Origin: Polytrichum commune
Lineage: Eukaryota > Streptophyta > Polytrichopsida > Polytrichales > Polytrichaceae
Direction: 5' to 3'
DNA length: 64,000 bases
NCBI GenBank assembly: GCA_950295325.1
Contig: OX485809.1
Coordinates: forward strand, 744,001 to 808,000
Made by a program: the position numbers and the translations under genes. Below are positions 33,817 to 45,900 of this stretch, piece by piece; position 1 is the stretch's first letter; every line of letters starts with the position of its first letter. Below the pieces are notes generated by a model. The model did no database searches. It had not been told where the DNA came from and worked only from the letters and a program-made list of their open reading frames with translations.

Positions 33817-36800
33817 ACAGGAAAAGCTGCAAGAGGGTTTTGTATGCAATCGTTGTATGTATATCTGATAAAGGCAGTGTTTTGTGTATGAATTATTGCA
33901 GGATTATTTGACCCTGCCATGCCACCAGAATACATTGGTAAGGAGATCATGAAGTGTTTAGATCTTGCCAAAGATGGAGTCCACGCCTTGTTATTGGTTC
34001 TGTCAGTACGCAACCGGTTTACTGCTGAGGAAGTCGCGGCTGTTGAGAGTCTGCAAACAATATTTGGAGACAAAGTGGTCAATTACATGATTGTGGTTTT
34101 CACTGGCGGTGATGAGCTCGAGGAAAATGAGGAAACACTTCAACAATATCTTGATAGTGGGGCTCCTCCATACCTCAAGGTGATATGACTTTCCATTTGA
34201 TACAATTCCTTTTACCATTAGAATATGTTGTCCAGCTTGAAGTTTCAATATTACAGCTAAGTATGTAGCTCTTGACATGCTTTTTCCAGGCAACATACTT
34301 GCTTCTATACATTTTTATTAACGTAAACATCTTGGTGTAGGTTGTTGAAGGGATGTGTATTTGCTTGACTGAAATGGCACAAGTTGCATGCAACTATCAT
34401 GAATGGTAGTGTGAAGTTTGCCGTGTACTTGACATGCAAAATTTAATCCTGTTTTGTCCTTTTGTTTTTTGAAAATTTATTTATTTTAAAAATAAAATTC
34501 CCGTGCTTAGATGGGTGCTTTTCCATTGAACTGGTTCTGAGGTACTACTAAAACTTGATTCTATGTTTATACAAGTTCCAATTTCTTTGTTGATTCATTC
34601 CACATCGACTTTGAAGCAATGGGCATATGTTTGCTTGTTTGTTAAGCAAAAAAGCAAATGCTAAATGTTTTGGAGACTATGGCTCTATGGTGGTGGATGG
34701 CAGGAATTTCTAAAGAAGTGTGGGAATAGGAAGATTGTTTTCGACAACAAAAGTAAGGACAAAGTGAAGAAGGAAAGTCAAGTGGAAAACTTACTTCAAA
34801 TTATCGATAACATGCTCTTGGCGAATGGTGGGAGTCCATATGCTAACGAGCTTTTCAAGGAAGCTCAGGTTTTTGCTCCATCTTGTCAACTCACCTTCTT
34901 TAAATTAGGTCTGCATTGGGTTTTAAGGGTCAACTGTTCATTGTCATGAGTCCGGAAGGATCTCATTCTCAGTTCTTTTCGTGTTTTGAAGCAAGTGCAC
35001 CTATTCCCGCCACTTTGGTGGGTTTGAGTGATCTGATTTATATGCCGATTATCTTGTTGGATTAGCCTTTCAAAGTTGATCCGGACACCATGCAGCTCAA
35101 TTTGAATAATATCTCAATTTCGTAAAGAATTTATAAGTGAATATATTCCAATACCTATTGTGTTCAAAGAGGGCATCCATTTGTGCTACCCGTCCTGGTC
35201 ATGCTCCACCTTTTGCGTGGGATAACGTGCTCCTTGAATAACCCATTATGATCTTGCCTAACTCCTCATGATTGTGAGGTTGTGGGATCACAAGTGACAT
35301 GTCAAACTTGCTTACAATGCCTTTTGTATAGCTCATTGAAGTGTAAAATTAGTAAATCTGTGGTCTTACCTACCTTGGAGCCTCCACTCACTTGTTCATG
35401 TTACAGTGTGCTACACTGTGGACTTCCTGTGTATGGACATAGGTTATCTTATGCCTCCAGTTGGTTTTATTTTTGGGGGACCATGTAACACTTGTTTTGT
35501 GTCCATATACCCTTAATTTTAGGTGTCCATAAATGGTCACTAAGTAAGACTGAAATAGGTGCACCTCCCTTATGCTTTCTTACGAGGTGGTGTTTGGAGG
35601 TCTTCCTGTCTTGATGTTCAGGGGGTAATTGTTAAAACCAATTCTTGCGAGATTTTAGTAGCATCTTGTGTATATCTACTTACTTGAATCTACTTATGGT
35701 TTTACAGGATCTTGCATTTAAGTCAGAGCAAGAGAAGGCTAAGCTAGTTGCACGTGGAGGGCGTGGTCATGAGCTGCAGGAGATTAAACGAGAATTGGAA
35801 CTTGCTTACAAAGAGCAATTCAAACAACTTACAGCCATGGTAAGATTCATATTCTAACTAATCATCTGGTGGTAGTCAAGTACTTCATACAATAAAAGTA
35901 GTAAAATCGGTATTTTTGTACCCCGACGTGAATGGAGCCTGTTCTTCCGTGTAACATTCTAATTAACCATTTGATAGTTAAGGCCAAAAGGTTTTGCCTT
36001 GGTAGCGTTTGGATCAGCAGATATTGGATCTAAAGTATAGTCTGTCTCATGGGACACGCCATTCTAAATCCCAGCTAGGCCTATGTCAAGTTATCTTAGC
36101 CCAGTGATCCTGGTATGACAACCTAGAAAGCCACTTTCTTCTAGCCCAACCCCATGCTTATGAAGAAAGTTCCATCTATATAGAAACAACTTCTATAGAA
36201 TGAGCCATCTATGGAAACGGCAGGGGGTTGGGTTTATATCAAACACCAGACTCAGGGCCAGAAACCCTTCAAGCCGCGAGTAGAAGTAAAAGCACTCTCA
36301 TCATGTGTTTAATTACAAGGGTCTGAAATGGGAGAGGCAACCAGTCCAGCATAGGCCCAAGGATTTGTGGTGTCTATGTAAACTCATCCATTAAGAAGGT
36401 GAAAATACATAGAACAGTTTTATATAGCCTGGAAGTTGCTGTTTTTAGATGACTTGACTCCAGGAATTGCATTAGAGACCCCGAATTAGTCTAAGGGAGG
36501 CAAACCTTAAATGGTTACTTTTTTTACTAGCCCACGTCTCCTAGAATATGAATCATGCAATTAGTATGAGATGGTTTTGCATATCCAAATTGAGGCCATA
36601 GCCACTTTCCTCATAATTTTTGGAGCTCATATGAATATCTTATTCATCAGCAATGTGAAATTTCTTGTGCTCTTTAAATGGTCATATAGGGTCCCCCCAA
36701 TTATGTTCACTATGAAGTCTAGAATGGTTATTAAGTTTGGAGCACGTAGTTCAATCTCTTTCAAACGTATGTTGCTTTGGTATTTGTTCTTGGAGGCACA

Positions 36801-37708
36801 CCTAAGCACATGCCACTTAAAATATAGGTGTCTTAATAAGAAGAGTAACCGAATAAGGGTTTGTCTACCTTAGTGAACTGTAATTGGAATGAATCGGTTA
36901 TCAACCTGCAGGGGGGCTTCCTTTTACTAGAGCCCCTTTATTAATTATCGATGGATGAGTTTACATAGACACCAATGAACCCCAGATCCCAGAATACTGT
37001 TAACTCCTCTCTTTGACCCTGTATTACAAAACCTAGTATTAACAACACTAAATATGATATTTAGTGTCACCAATTCTACTTATCTTGCTCAATACTAATT
37101 GTAAACTGTGGTGTAGTGCCATCAACACTAAATGTTAACCCAACATTAGTTGTCATTCCTCGTAAACTTTTTGGGGTATAATAGATTTACAGTGTTGCAA
37201 TTACTGTCACTTACCAAGTGATTTTCCATCTAAATTTCAATCGTCCATGACAATATTTCATCACAAGTTGTTGACGAGAGAAGATAGGGTTTTGGCCAAT
37301 GGAAGAACTCTCCCATCATCCATGACAATATTTGTTCACTTATTCATAAGAATTGTCATCCAAAAAGTCACCATAGTGACATAAAATACCATATGACACT
37401 GAACATCATATTTAGTGTACTGTCTTTGACCCTGTATATGAGCTTTTGTGGATAACCTCTTCATGTTTTTGGAATGCTAGGTTGAGGACAAGATCCGATT
37501 AAATGCAGAAAGGCTAGAGGAACGCTTGGCCATTGAGCAGAGTGCTCGTGAAGCGGCAGAGCAACGAGCCCGACAGGAGAAGATGCTAGCAGATGCCAAC
37601 ATTCAGTCCCTTCGTGAAGAGCTGGAGAGGGCGAACCGGGAGAGAGAGGAGTTCAAGCAGAAGATTGACAGAGAGTTGAAAAATAATAAGCAATGTTACA
37701 TATTGTAG
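30759..37708 (+). CDS. AIG1/GIMAP (IAN) family GTPase, 347 aa, CaaX-terminated
   Basis: Five exons: 30759-30999, 33902-34179, 34704-34868, 35708-35839 and 37481-37708, all GT/AG with consistent phase. The P-loop GRTGNGKS is at 29-36, DTPG (G3) at 78-81, the AIG1-specific box LVLSVRNRFTAEE at about 112-124, and TGGD (G4, plant AIG1 form) at 148-151. KIVFDN (G5 region) is at about 183-188. Residues 229-340 are highly charged and predicted coiled coil. The last four residues, CYIL, form a CaaX prenylation box, so membrane anchoring is likely. The family binds and hydrolyses GTP, dimerises on membranes and in plants is linked to immunity and stress. The length fits the family. The exon 3 donor (cag|gttttt) is weak but keeps frame. 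Intron 1 (2.9 kb) is unusual. Confidence 0.9.
30939..32880 (+). repeat. Tandem duplications in AIG1 intron 1, including exon 1 ghosts
   Basis: A module with 'gtctgctgttatcagt', 'gaattatagt.gatcggt', 'gttgggtgatgtt' and 'gggaaccaataaacccagaa' recurs about five times; the last block sits near 31288, 31587, 31996, 32281 and 32706. Two modules carry copies of the exon 1 end. About 31610-31670 repeats exon bases 30939-31000 with few changes and stays open in the exon frame (LQFTTRKDGRCLRV). About 32340-32400 keeps a shorter version followed by an intact GTATGT donor. A T-run lies at about 31701-31726. Confidence 0.8.
33050..33755 (+). repeat. Second tandem duplication in AIG1 intron 1
   Basis: Two units of about 350-390 bp (33050-33440 and 33441-33755) share 'ggaatagtg', 'gggtgacctt', 'aacacttga.tttcc/tggt', 'tattttcaacca', 'accatgtgggaacc' and 'tttgaaaggaggcagtagtc'. 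The duplication is independent of the one at 30939-32880. Non-coding. Confidence 0.75.
33758..33812 (+). repeat. (TC)27 microsatellite before AIG1 exon 2
   Basis: A pure TC/CT run of about 55 bp is followed directly by gtgcacag (AG at 33819-33820). Together they resemble a strong polypyrimidine tract plus acceptor 81 bp upstream of the acceptor used for exon 2 (AG at 33900-33901). Use of the upstream AG would add 81 bases and change the protein. Confidence 0.85.
36491..36873 (-). mobile_element. CTAAGGTAGG-family TIR element in AIG1 intron 4
   Basis: 383 bp with ends ctaagggaggcaaacc and gtttgtctaccttag. It is the inverted counterpart of 16428-16815 and lies fully inside intron 4 (35840-37480). 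Non-coding. No clear target duplication was found. Confidence 0.7.
37046..37417. mobile_element. TA-flanked MITE, CACTAAATATGATATTTAGTG family, in AIG1 intron 4
   Basis: 372 bp. The left terminus CACTAAATATGATATTTAGT is itself palindromic, and the right end reads catcatatttagtg followed by TA. It closely matches 59033-59407 over its length ('cttgctcaatactaattgta', 'acaatatttcatcac'). It sits only about 60 bp before exon 5. Non-coding. Confidence 0.7.
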
Positions 37709-38859
37709 TAGGTTTGTTGCTTGAAATTCAAGCTTAGCAGGTTCATGCAATAAGGAGGCCGATGTTGTTCTACCCACCGGTTTGGTTCTTATCACCACAT
37801 CACAACACAACATATCATCACCATCATCATGTAGTTGTACATATTTTGTCACGCTTTTCACTTAAATATACTTTCTTGATAGGTTGCTTCCTGTTTGAAG
37901 AAGAACCATCATCTTCCTTGATTGCAGTCTTTTACTCTCTCTTTTATATCATTAATTGTAAGTACGGAGATGATGCCCTGGTAGCTATAAGGACATGTTT
38001 TATTTTTATTGCATCTGCTCCAATGGTCTTTAAAGTCACTTGGACCCAATCCACATGAATAAAGAAACATCTTGAATTTTGACATTTCGCCTATCCCTCA
38101 ATGACGTTAATAAAACAATCCCTCATTTTTGCTATCTCCTCACATGCTCAAAACTTTATTTGGAATTTTTGTTTTTAATAGTTATAAATGAATTCAGGGA
38201 AACTGGCAACTACGATAGAGTTATTCATAAAGTAACCTTGTGTTTGAAGGGAATCTTGAAGGTTTTAGGGTGTGTATGTGTCAAAGTAAAGACACTTCGG
38301 CTCACATGGGGCACATGGAGGAGGGTGGTGTCTATTCACAGGGTTGCACAAACACAAGATTCAGTCGAAACTCAAAAAATCCTTCTTCTTCAATGAACAT
38401 CCCGTTTTGCAGAAGAAAGGATTGAAATCACGATTTCATAGAGGACACCAAAATTTGGATTTGATGCATATTCCCTCAAAAGTCACGATTTGAAATCCTC
38501 CCTTTCACCACTTTATGGATACCTTAAATATCATATGTAAAAACCAAATGGTTTTGTTGCTACATGACAAGTCACAAAGCCAACTACAATAAATAGTCCC
38601 ATTACTGTGTGTGGAAAAGTAAAATGTCAAAATCATTTCTTCGCAAGGTGGAAATATGTGGTCTTCCCTTAAGTCTTCCTTGATACGATGTTGCATGTTC
38701 AATACTTTCTTGTGGTCAGCCAGATGCCATTTCTAACCCAAATTTCGGTGTTGAATGTGAGATTCTCTTGTTCGTTTTTCACAAAGAGAAACAAAATCTC
38801 TAATTGGTAGTTGCATCATTTAGCCATGTGAACCACCGGGATGTATTGCCACTTGCAGG
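37709..38859 (+). other. AIG1 3' flank, no further gene recognised
   Basis: The 3' UTR presumably starts here; an AATAAA motif occurs at about 38058-38063. No other coding segment with a recognisable domain was seen. Confidence 0.4.
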
Positions 38860-39535
38860 TGAACTTTCCCCTATCATGAGGCCTATGCCATTTGTCACAA
38901 TTTTGGCCAACAAGTTGATGATTAGTGTAACCACATGACACTTGACTTTAACATGCGCAATACCTAATATCTTGGAACTATTATATTTTATAATATTATG
39001 AGGCCCATAAGTAGGTTACATAACGATCAACAATGCAATTGCATGATAGAATTGGCACTAGTGTGCTCAATATAATTTTCCTCTTGCATGCTAATATGTA
39101 AAACTACAATCTCAAGAAGATAGTCCAATATCCTATGCTAGACTTCATACTCTCACATATATGGACAAATAGTGGCATGTTGACAATTAGAAGATGTTGT
39201 TGATGTGTTGACTTTAAAATGGTATGTCTGGACAAAGATATTAAGTCATATTTATTTGTCTTCCCTCTAACTTGTTGAACCAGTTGTCATGGGAGCAAGG
39301 CTCTAAAAACTGCTACCCATGGTTATCAATATTTGGGAACCAATTACTAGATGTAATGAGGGGTTGGTTTTCCCCACAAGGCTCAACAAGGATTGACCCC
39401 ACATTACAACCAGTGATTGACCTTCAAACATTAATCACCTAATCCATGATATTTCAAGGAGGCTCATGAGCAATCTAGTGTAGCCCTTCTCAAACAATGT
39501 ATGTGATACTAAATACCATAAGACAATGTACTCTG
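38860..39535 (-). mobile_element. TIR element, CTACACCATTTATGG family, decayed inverted copy
   Basis: Contains 'atgaggcctatgccatttgt', 'tgattagtgtaaccacatga' and, at the far end, 'tgatactaaataccataaga...caatgta', matching the right-to-left order of 9632-10167. The left terminus is degraded. Confidence 0.45.
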
Positions 39536-40037
39536 ATGATATGTTTATAAATGAACCCGGTGGTTGGCGGCTATTTCATTCTTGTCTTATTGTGCATTAC
39601 TAGGTTTGGTATGTTTTGTTTTACTCAACAAAACACCTTGGTGGCATGGGAGAGTTTGGGTACAAGGATTGAGAGAATTATCATATACAAGTGTACCTCT
39701 CATCCATCCAACATAAAACAACTTGACCCCCTATAAATTTGTTTCCGTTTCATCTCAAATGACATCAAGTAGACTAATTTGGGGTCTTTAAAGCTAATTA
39801 TGATGTCACATCAACTAAAAAAAGTAACCTCTGGACTTCATACTATTCCAGGGCTTTGATGTTGGATGAATGAGAAGTACGCTTGTAAACAATAATTCCC
39901 TCTCTCCAGGTACAAGTTATAAATGAATTGAGTTTCAATAAGGACCCATTTGCAAGAGCTAATAAGTAACTATTCCCATGCTCAAAACAGAATTGCATGG
40001 TCCCTCAAATCTAGCTATCCACTAGATAGATGTAACT

Positions 40038-40125
40038 TGGGGCCACTTCGCACACAAGCCAAGAGCCGCGACCATGAAATCGTGAGAGCCCAAAAGAAAG
40101 TGTCCTCTTGGCCAACGGAGGAGTC
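40038..40125. mobile_element. Terminal fragment of GGGCCACTTCACAC-family MITE
   Basis: 'ggggccacttcgcacacaag' followed by 'ccaagagccgcgaccatga', 'gtgagagcccaaaagaaagt' repeats the terminus of 55503-56015 (inverted). The rest of the element is absent or unrecognisable, so this is a truncated copy. Confidence 0.55.
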
Positions 40126-41215
40126 CGATTCATCCTTTTCCCCATGAAGCAAAAGTCCTTGGAAATCTGACACTTCTTGCGAATGTCTCGAACAATGTCT
40201 TCTAGGATTGTGACATGAATCTCCTCTGGCCCCAACGGGGTTTCCAGAAAGGAAGATGCAGTGTGAGTTGAAGCTACACCAACGAGTTGATTAGAAGGTC
40301 TAAGGTAGAAATACCATAAGCAGTTAACCACCCTCTAGCCGTGCACTAGACCACCGTCATAATAGTGAAATGCCATTTCTGCAACGGATGATGGCTCAGC
40401 GACAACTTCAATGCGTGCACACTTAGTGTAGCCAATGGGAGTCAAGTGTTAATGTACTCATGAGGTAACCGATTTAGGCGATGTTCTATATGGAAATGCG
40501 GATTACCGTGTTCGGTGTAGGGAGAATCTAGTGAACGAGTAGGGAGTTTGACAACTCTCCACTCTGAAAAATTGTAGCATTTTCTGTACATGGCAAAAAG
40601 ATATGAAACAACTTGCATTCTTCATGAATCCTTCTCGTCTATCTTGGAAAATCATCTCATGACTGTCAGACCAGATGTTCAATGCGAATCACCTTATTTT
40701 CACGGGTTATGGTATTTCTACCTTAGTTGGTGGGAGTGTAGGAAAAATGAAACTTGAAGGAGCACCCTATGCCCAAGTTGCCATCACTGTATGTAATATA
40801 ACAAACATTCATGGCGCAATGACCTAGGTCGTGGGTACATAAACAACTTCATGCGAAGCAACTATCCAACAACCTTGACACAGTCTAGCCAAACTAAGAA
40901 TGTGCGAGGCAGAACACCAGACACTCACAGTGAAACACAAAGATGTAAAGTCAAATTGTAAGCCATACAATTTGTGTGAACCTTCTTGTGCGAAGAAACT
41001 AAGTGTTGGGAGGAACCGTTCATAGAAATCGCAAAACACCCTCCACTCCACTCTCTCCACTCTCTCCACTCTAACCAAATGAGCTATTCCATCTTCTTTG
41101 GAGCCACATCAACATACCACGTAAGCGATGATGGAAGCTCCAACTGCATCTGTTGGGAGTCTACCAGAAGATCGTCCAATGATCACCAAAACTTGACTTG
41201 TCCCTTGTGGAAGAA
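40126..41215. other. Intergenic with possible decayed coding sequence, no gene called
   Basis: Slightly less AT-rich than nearby repeats. Short open stretches on the minus strand look protein-like but match no domain I know and are broken by stops. A perfect 20-nt inverted repeat is present (40300-40319 and 40707-40726). A CTCTCCA microrepeat lies at about 41050-41072. Confidence 0.35.
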
Positions 41216-41223
41216 GTGAAGTC

Positions 41224-41453
41224 CAGTGATCGGGGAGATGTTTGTGTACAATCGGTTGAGATCCTAGTGTTTGCAAGTCCAACCGCTACCATTGTTGATG
41301 ACATCCTTCGGTTTTCCTTTATTAAATTGGGGTATATTCTATGAATTCCTCTAATGTGATCGGTAATTTGTCTGCAGTCTTGAACTTCAACCGGTTATTT
41401 CTCAAACTCAACCGGTTCATCTGTAACTAACTGCCGGTTCTCCCCAATCATAG
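41224..41453. mobile_element. Intact hAT-like MITE, 230 bp
   Basis: Ends cagtgatcggggaga and tctccccaatcatag are flanked by a perfect 8-bp duplication GTGAAGTC (41216-41223 and 41454-41461). This is the cleanest copy of the family also found at 7161-7388, 7527-7738 and 21849-22661. It contains repeated 'aaccggtt' motifs. Non-coding. Confidence 0.9.
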
Positions 41454-41648
41454 GTGAAGTCATCAAAATGCCAATTCATAGGTTCACCGATTATCATTTG
41501 AAATTTTGTTGTTGTGCACTTGGTTACCAATCAAAAGGTGCGCCAAAGGAGGGGTCACCAACCTCCTACTTTGGTTTTAAAAAAGAGAAGGCGAGGAGCT
41601 GTTCCAACTTCCTCGGAGCCTCACCATATTGATTATCAAAAGCTCCCC

Positions 41649-41720
41649 TGCGTCTGCCGGGAGTCGAACCCGGGTCTATTGCTTGGAAGGCAATTATCCT
41701 AACCGTTGGACTACAGACGC
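41649..41720 (-). tRNA. tRNA-Gly (UCC anticodon)
   Basis: On the minus strand the 72-nt sequence folds as a cloverleaf: acceptor GCGTCTG/CAGACGC with discriminator A. The anticodon stem-loop TTGC-CTTCCAA-GCAA gives TCC, and the T arm CCGGG-TTCGACT-CCCGG carries an intact B box. No intron and no encoded CCA. A TTTT Pol III terminator follows shortly downstream (plus-strand aaaa at 41637-41640). It decodes GGA and GGG glycine codons. Confidence 0.95.
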
Positions 41721-42919
41721 ATTGTCTTCAGGGATGTTGTGCCACGTGTTTGCCTCTTGGTTTTCTATTTTGTTCTTCCATGGATTCATTTCTTATCAGA
41801 ACATACTCGGCGGATATCTGTAAGGCAATGCAGTTCTGTTTTCAGCATGAGAGTCAACACCTATCAGCTCTTGCGAAATGGGTCCTTGTTTGGAAACTTG
41901 ATTCATCAGAACTTTTACCCATCTGCTCTGCCACCAAGATTTAGTAAATGGAACAAGAAATAGCAAGAGATGAGCGTCATGGCCAAAGTGAAGTACCCCC
42001 TGACCTTGTGGCTCAACTGCCAGCTTCTCACTGCACTAGCTTAGTGCAACGGTGATGTGCTCTTTGAAGAAGCTGATATCCTCTTTTGAGATATTTGCAC
42101 ACAACTATCAAGCATCTTTTGGAAGTGTTTTCTCAAGCATGTGAGCGTCACAGTGACCAACCTACTTTGTGATCCCCCTCCCATCTTCAAGCATCTCATT
42201 GTTTTGGTGACTTACCAACTTGGGAGCCACTTTCCCAATTTAATACAGGCAACTATCTACAGGCCAGTTTCAAGTTCATCAGCAAGTGGTGATTCGTCCC
42301 CCATAGTTTACATGGCCAAATGACGTGATAACTAAAAGAAATAATTGTTTTTCTCTGCTTGTAAGGTCTCCCAATCTCATTGCAACATGTCTTTGATATT
42401 TCTGTTATTTAGGCCTGCTTGCCTTACAACTTTCTTCTTCTGCAGCCTTGTTGTTTCCCACCAGATTACACTGAAGTGGACATATAAGGTACTACATATA
42501 CAGCTATTTGTGTTTTATCCCTGTACTAACACAACTTGATTAGGTTTTGACAAACAACTGGACCACTAGTTCCTCCCAGTAGAATTCTGTTCTATCCTAG
42601 TTTTGTAAATTGGTGGATCTCGAATTTCGAAAGAAGAAATGAGTGGAAATAAGGAGATTGATGAGAAAACACTCAATCACTGACAAGTCTAAACCACCCA
42701 TGAATTGCAGCCGTCCTTAATCAAGAAAAAAATTGATGTGAGAAGGGAAGCATGAAGGAGAGACAGAAAATCACAACAAACCTAAAAACAACCGATGAAA
42801 AAGCCATGAGTTCAACCCCATGTGTTAGATAAAATTCTCGTTTAACTCCGACAAGCATTTAGCAGGAGACTATATACAACTCACACATGCTGTGGAGACT
42901 GCAGCCCCAAAGAGGTTTG
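41721..42919. other. Region between tRNA and ethylene receptor stop, no gene recognised
   Basis: Includes the receptor's presumed 3' UTR near 42920 (minus strand). Sequence between about 41730 and 42560 has several short open frames on the plus strand, none with a recognisable domain. Confidence 0.35.
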
Positions 42920-45900
42920 CTATCTAAGGAGTCCATTGAGGTGACCACGAGAATTGCTCTTTGGGGCCTGCATGAGCTTGCACAGCACTGTGCTCATCTC
43001 TCCTAGAGATATGGGCTTCAACACAACACCATCCATACCAATCTGCAGGCATTTCTCCCGAGTACTTTTATCGGTGTTGGCTGTCAAGGCTACTATCAAA
43101 GGCCGATCCTCAGGTCGGAACTTTTTCCTGATACGGATGGCCACATCATAGCCATCCATCTCTGGCATGCACAAATCCAGCAGAAGGACCTGAAACCCAC
43201 TACCCGGTTGAGACAGAGCTGCCAGGCACTGCTGTCCTGATTCCACCACAGTGGTACTACAACCTAACCTATCTAGCAACCTTCTGGTCACTATGCGATT
43301 CACACTGTTGTCATCTGTAACTAATACCTTTAGACCCTTCAAATCTGCTTTGTTTAAATTATCTTCTCCTGAAGGCCTTTCCCTTTCATTTGCTGAAGCA
43401 GACTGTAGCTGTAACCTTACAATGAAGGTCACCACAGAGCCTCTGCCAAGACCGTCACTTTCAATCCAGATATGACCATTCATTAACTGCATCAAAATTG
43501 AAACAACAAGAGTTAGAGAAAGACCAAAGAGCACCAAAACATTTACTGCTCGAAAGACCAGAAACTCTGTATAAAAGTGCAGGCAACAAATTCACACTGT
43601 AATTCCTTGTGGAACAAACATAAAAGTAGTACGGAGGCAGATGGCACACCTGAACAAACTTCTTGCAGATCGCCAACCCTAATCCAGTGCCCCCATATTG
43701 CCGTGTGGTTGTGCTATCAGCTTGGACAAACTTGTGAAACAGCCGGGGAATATCATTCTCCTTCACTCCCAGGCCTGTATCCTTCACAGTGATACGAATG
43801 TACACAAAACCCTCAGTAGGGGTTGGATGCCAGAGAGGGTTCCTGGGGTCTCGCCTTACATTTCCGTCATACTTCTCCAAGCTGACAACCACAGATACAT
43901 AGCCCTGCCTAGTGAACTTCACCGCATTTCCGATTATATTCAGAGTGGTCTGTAAAAGACGTTTCTCATCTCCTATCACGTATAAAGGCACATCACCAGC
44001 AATATCGAAAAAGAATTCGAGGCCTTTTCCCCTTGCCATTGGTTTTGCAAGATTATCAGCTTCTCTGAGTACTGTAGGCAGATCAAAAGGACGCATTTCC
44101 AGATGCAAGCTACCATCTTCCAAACGTGAGAAGTCGAGAACATCATTGATCAAAGTGGAGAGAAGACTGCTACTTTTCACAACAGTATCCACCATAGACC
44201 TCTGGTCTTGAGAGAGATGCCCCTCTTGTAGAAGTGAAGACAGGGCAATGATAGCGTGCATAGGAGTTCTCATTTCATGGTTCATAACCGCGAGAAAGTC
44301 ATTACGGGCTCGGATTGCTGTCTCTGCATCCTGTCGTGCCCTTTGTAGGGAAGTGTTTTGTTCCACCAATTTGTCTCTTGTACGTTGAGAGTCTTCTAGT
44401 ACTGCTGCATGGGAGAGGGCTACAGCAACCTACATAAACCACGAGACCTATACTTCAGCACAAACAAATTGAGTGGTTTCTGTCCCTAAGAGATAAGTGA
44501 CTTTGTAATACTCACTTTGCAACTTCCTCGTATTAAGGAACCTGAGAGACAACACTCATCTTGAAAGATTACGCTGACTTGACCAACTAACAAGTATCAC
44601 CCTAAAACCTACCATGTCCACAGGTTAGGATTTGCACATGTCACCCACAAGAAATTTATTCAGTATCTATTGGAAGTAGTCATTTACCTCCTGCAAGCAC
44701 ACACTAGTTTACTATAATTTAAGGTATATTTTTCTATTTTTCCACACTTACTAATTGAACGGATCAGTGTGCTTTCTACAGAATACAAGCTAGTTAAGAG
44801 CCTTGTTGGCTGACAAGAAAACACATCACCGACAAGAATGCCAAAGGTTTACCTGGTCTGCCACAACTTCCACCATTTCAATCTCATTGGGTGTCCACAC
44901 TCGGCCACTTTCACCAGGTAGCACCAAGACCAAGATGGCATATGAAGCACTCACAACTTCTGGAGTACCCCCTTTGAAGTATGAAACATGAAGAAGTGGC
45001 AAACGTACTGCTGCCATTGGCCCTGCCACTACACGATGATTACTAGCCTTCCCAAGTGCAGAAGTAGGGGGTATCACAATCGCTTCACTAGTTTGGATTA
45101 TCGTCTGCACAGTATTGTCAGAGGCAGAAACAGTGACTGGAACCTGCAAAACAAACAATAATACTGTTTCTTAGACCCAAAAGCTGCACAGATGACAAAA
45201 GCACATTCAAAATTGATGCTCCTAGTTTCCATTCTTGTCCATGCATCTTTAAAAATACTCATTCCATAAAAGTAACAAATTAAACTACATAAAATCTCTA
45301 CAGAAGCTTGTAAGAGCTAGTGGCACGAAAATGTACACATTGCTCATACTTACTATGCAAAATGAAGGCCAGTGACAAAATTTAAATGTAATTACAAACA
45401 ACATATATCAGAACTTGTAGCGGATAACAATTTCAATAAATCGTTACGTATGCAGCAGCTGAAGTCCTCTCCCTACACCACCAATAAATGTACCAAGGAA
45501 ATGACCTTACATCTTAGGAGACTGAAAAACCAAAGACAAACCTGAAGAATTCGTCTGTCCAGCTCATGTGTGAGTTCTAGTGCATCGCCCTCGGAATTAG
45601 GCATCCAGATTGTGCAATTTTCTAAGTGTAAAGTTTTAGCCAATTCCACAAGTGTTGTGTTCAAAATAGTGTGGCGATCAAGGGTGCTTCGAATCTCATT
45701 TGTCAGCATTCGAACATGCCGCCCTGCCTCCTCTTGATCCTTAATGATACCCATCTCCCTGTCCAGCTCTGCAGCCTTGTGCTTCAAGAACAGCTCCCTC
45801 ACCTTGATCAAAGAATCAGACAGTTAACACATGGGGTCTCATACATTTCACGACCTTAAAAGGCCTATCTCCTTGAGCACATTAGATAGTATATCCACCT

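Noticed and set aside
41514-41963. Protein frames overlapping the tRNA-Gly region
   Set aside because: They read through a well-formed tRNA gene on the other strand.
42141-42323. 60-codon frame (MSVTVTNLLCDPPP...)
   Set aside because: No recognisable family, and it lies in the 3' flank of the ethylene receptor; not enough to call a gene.
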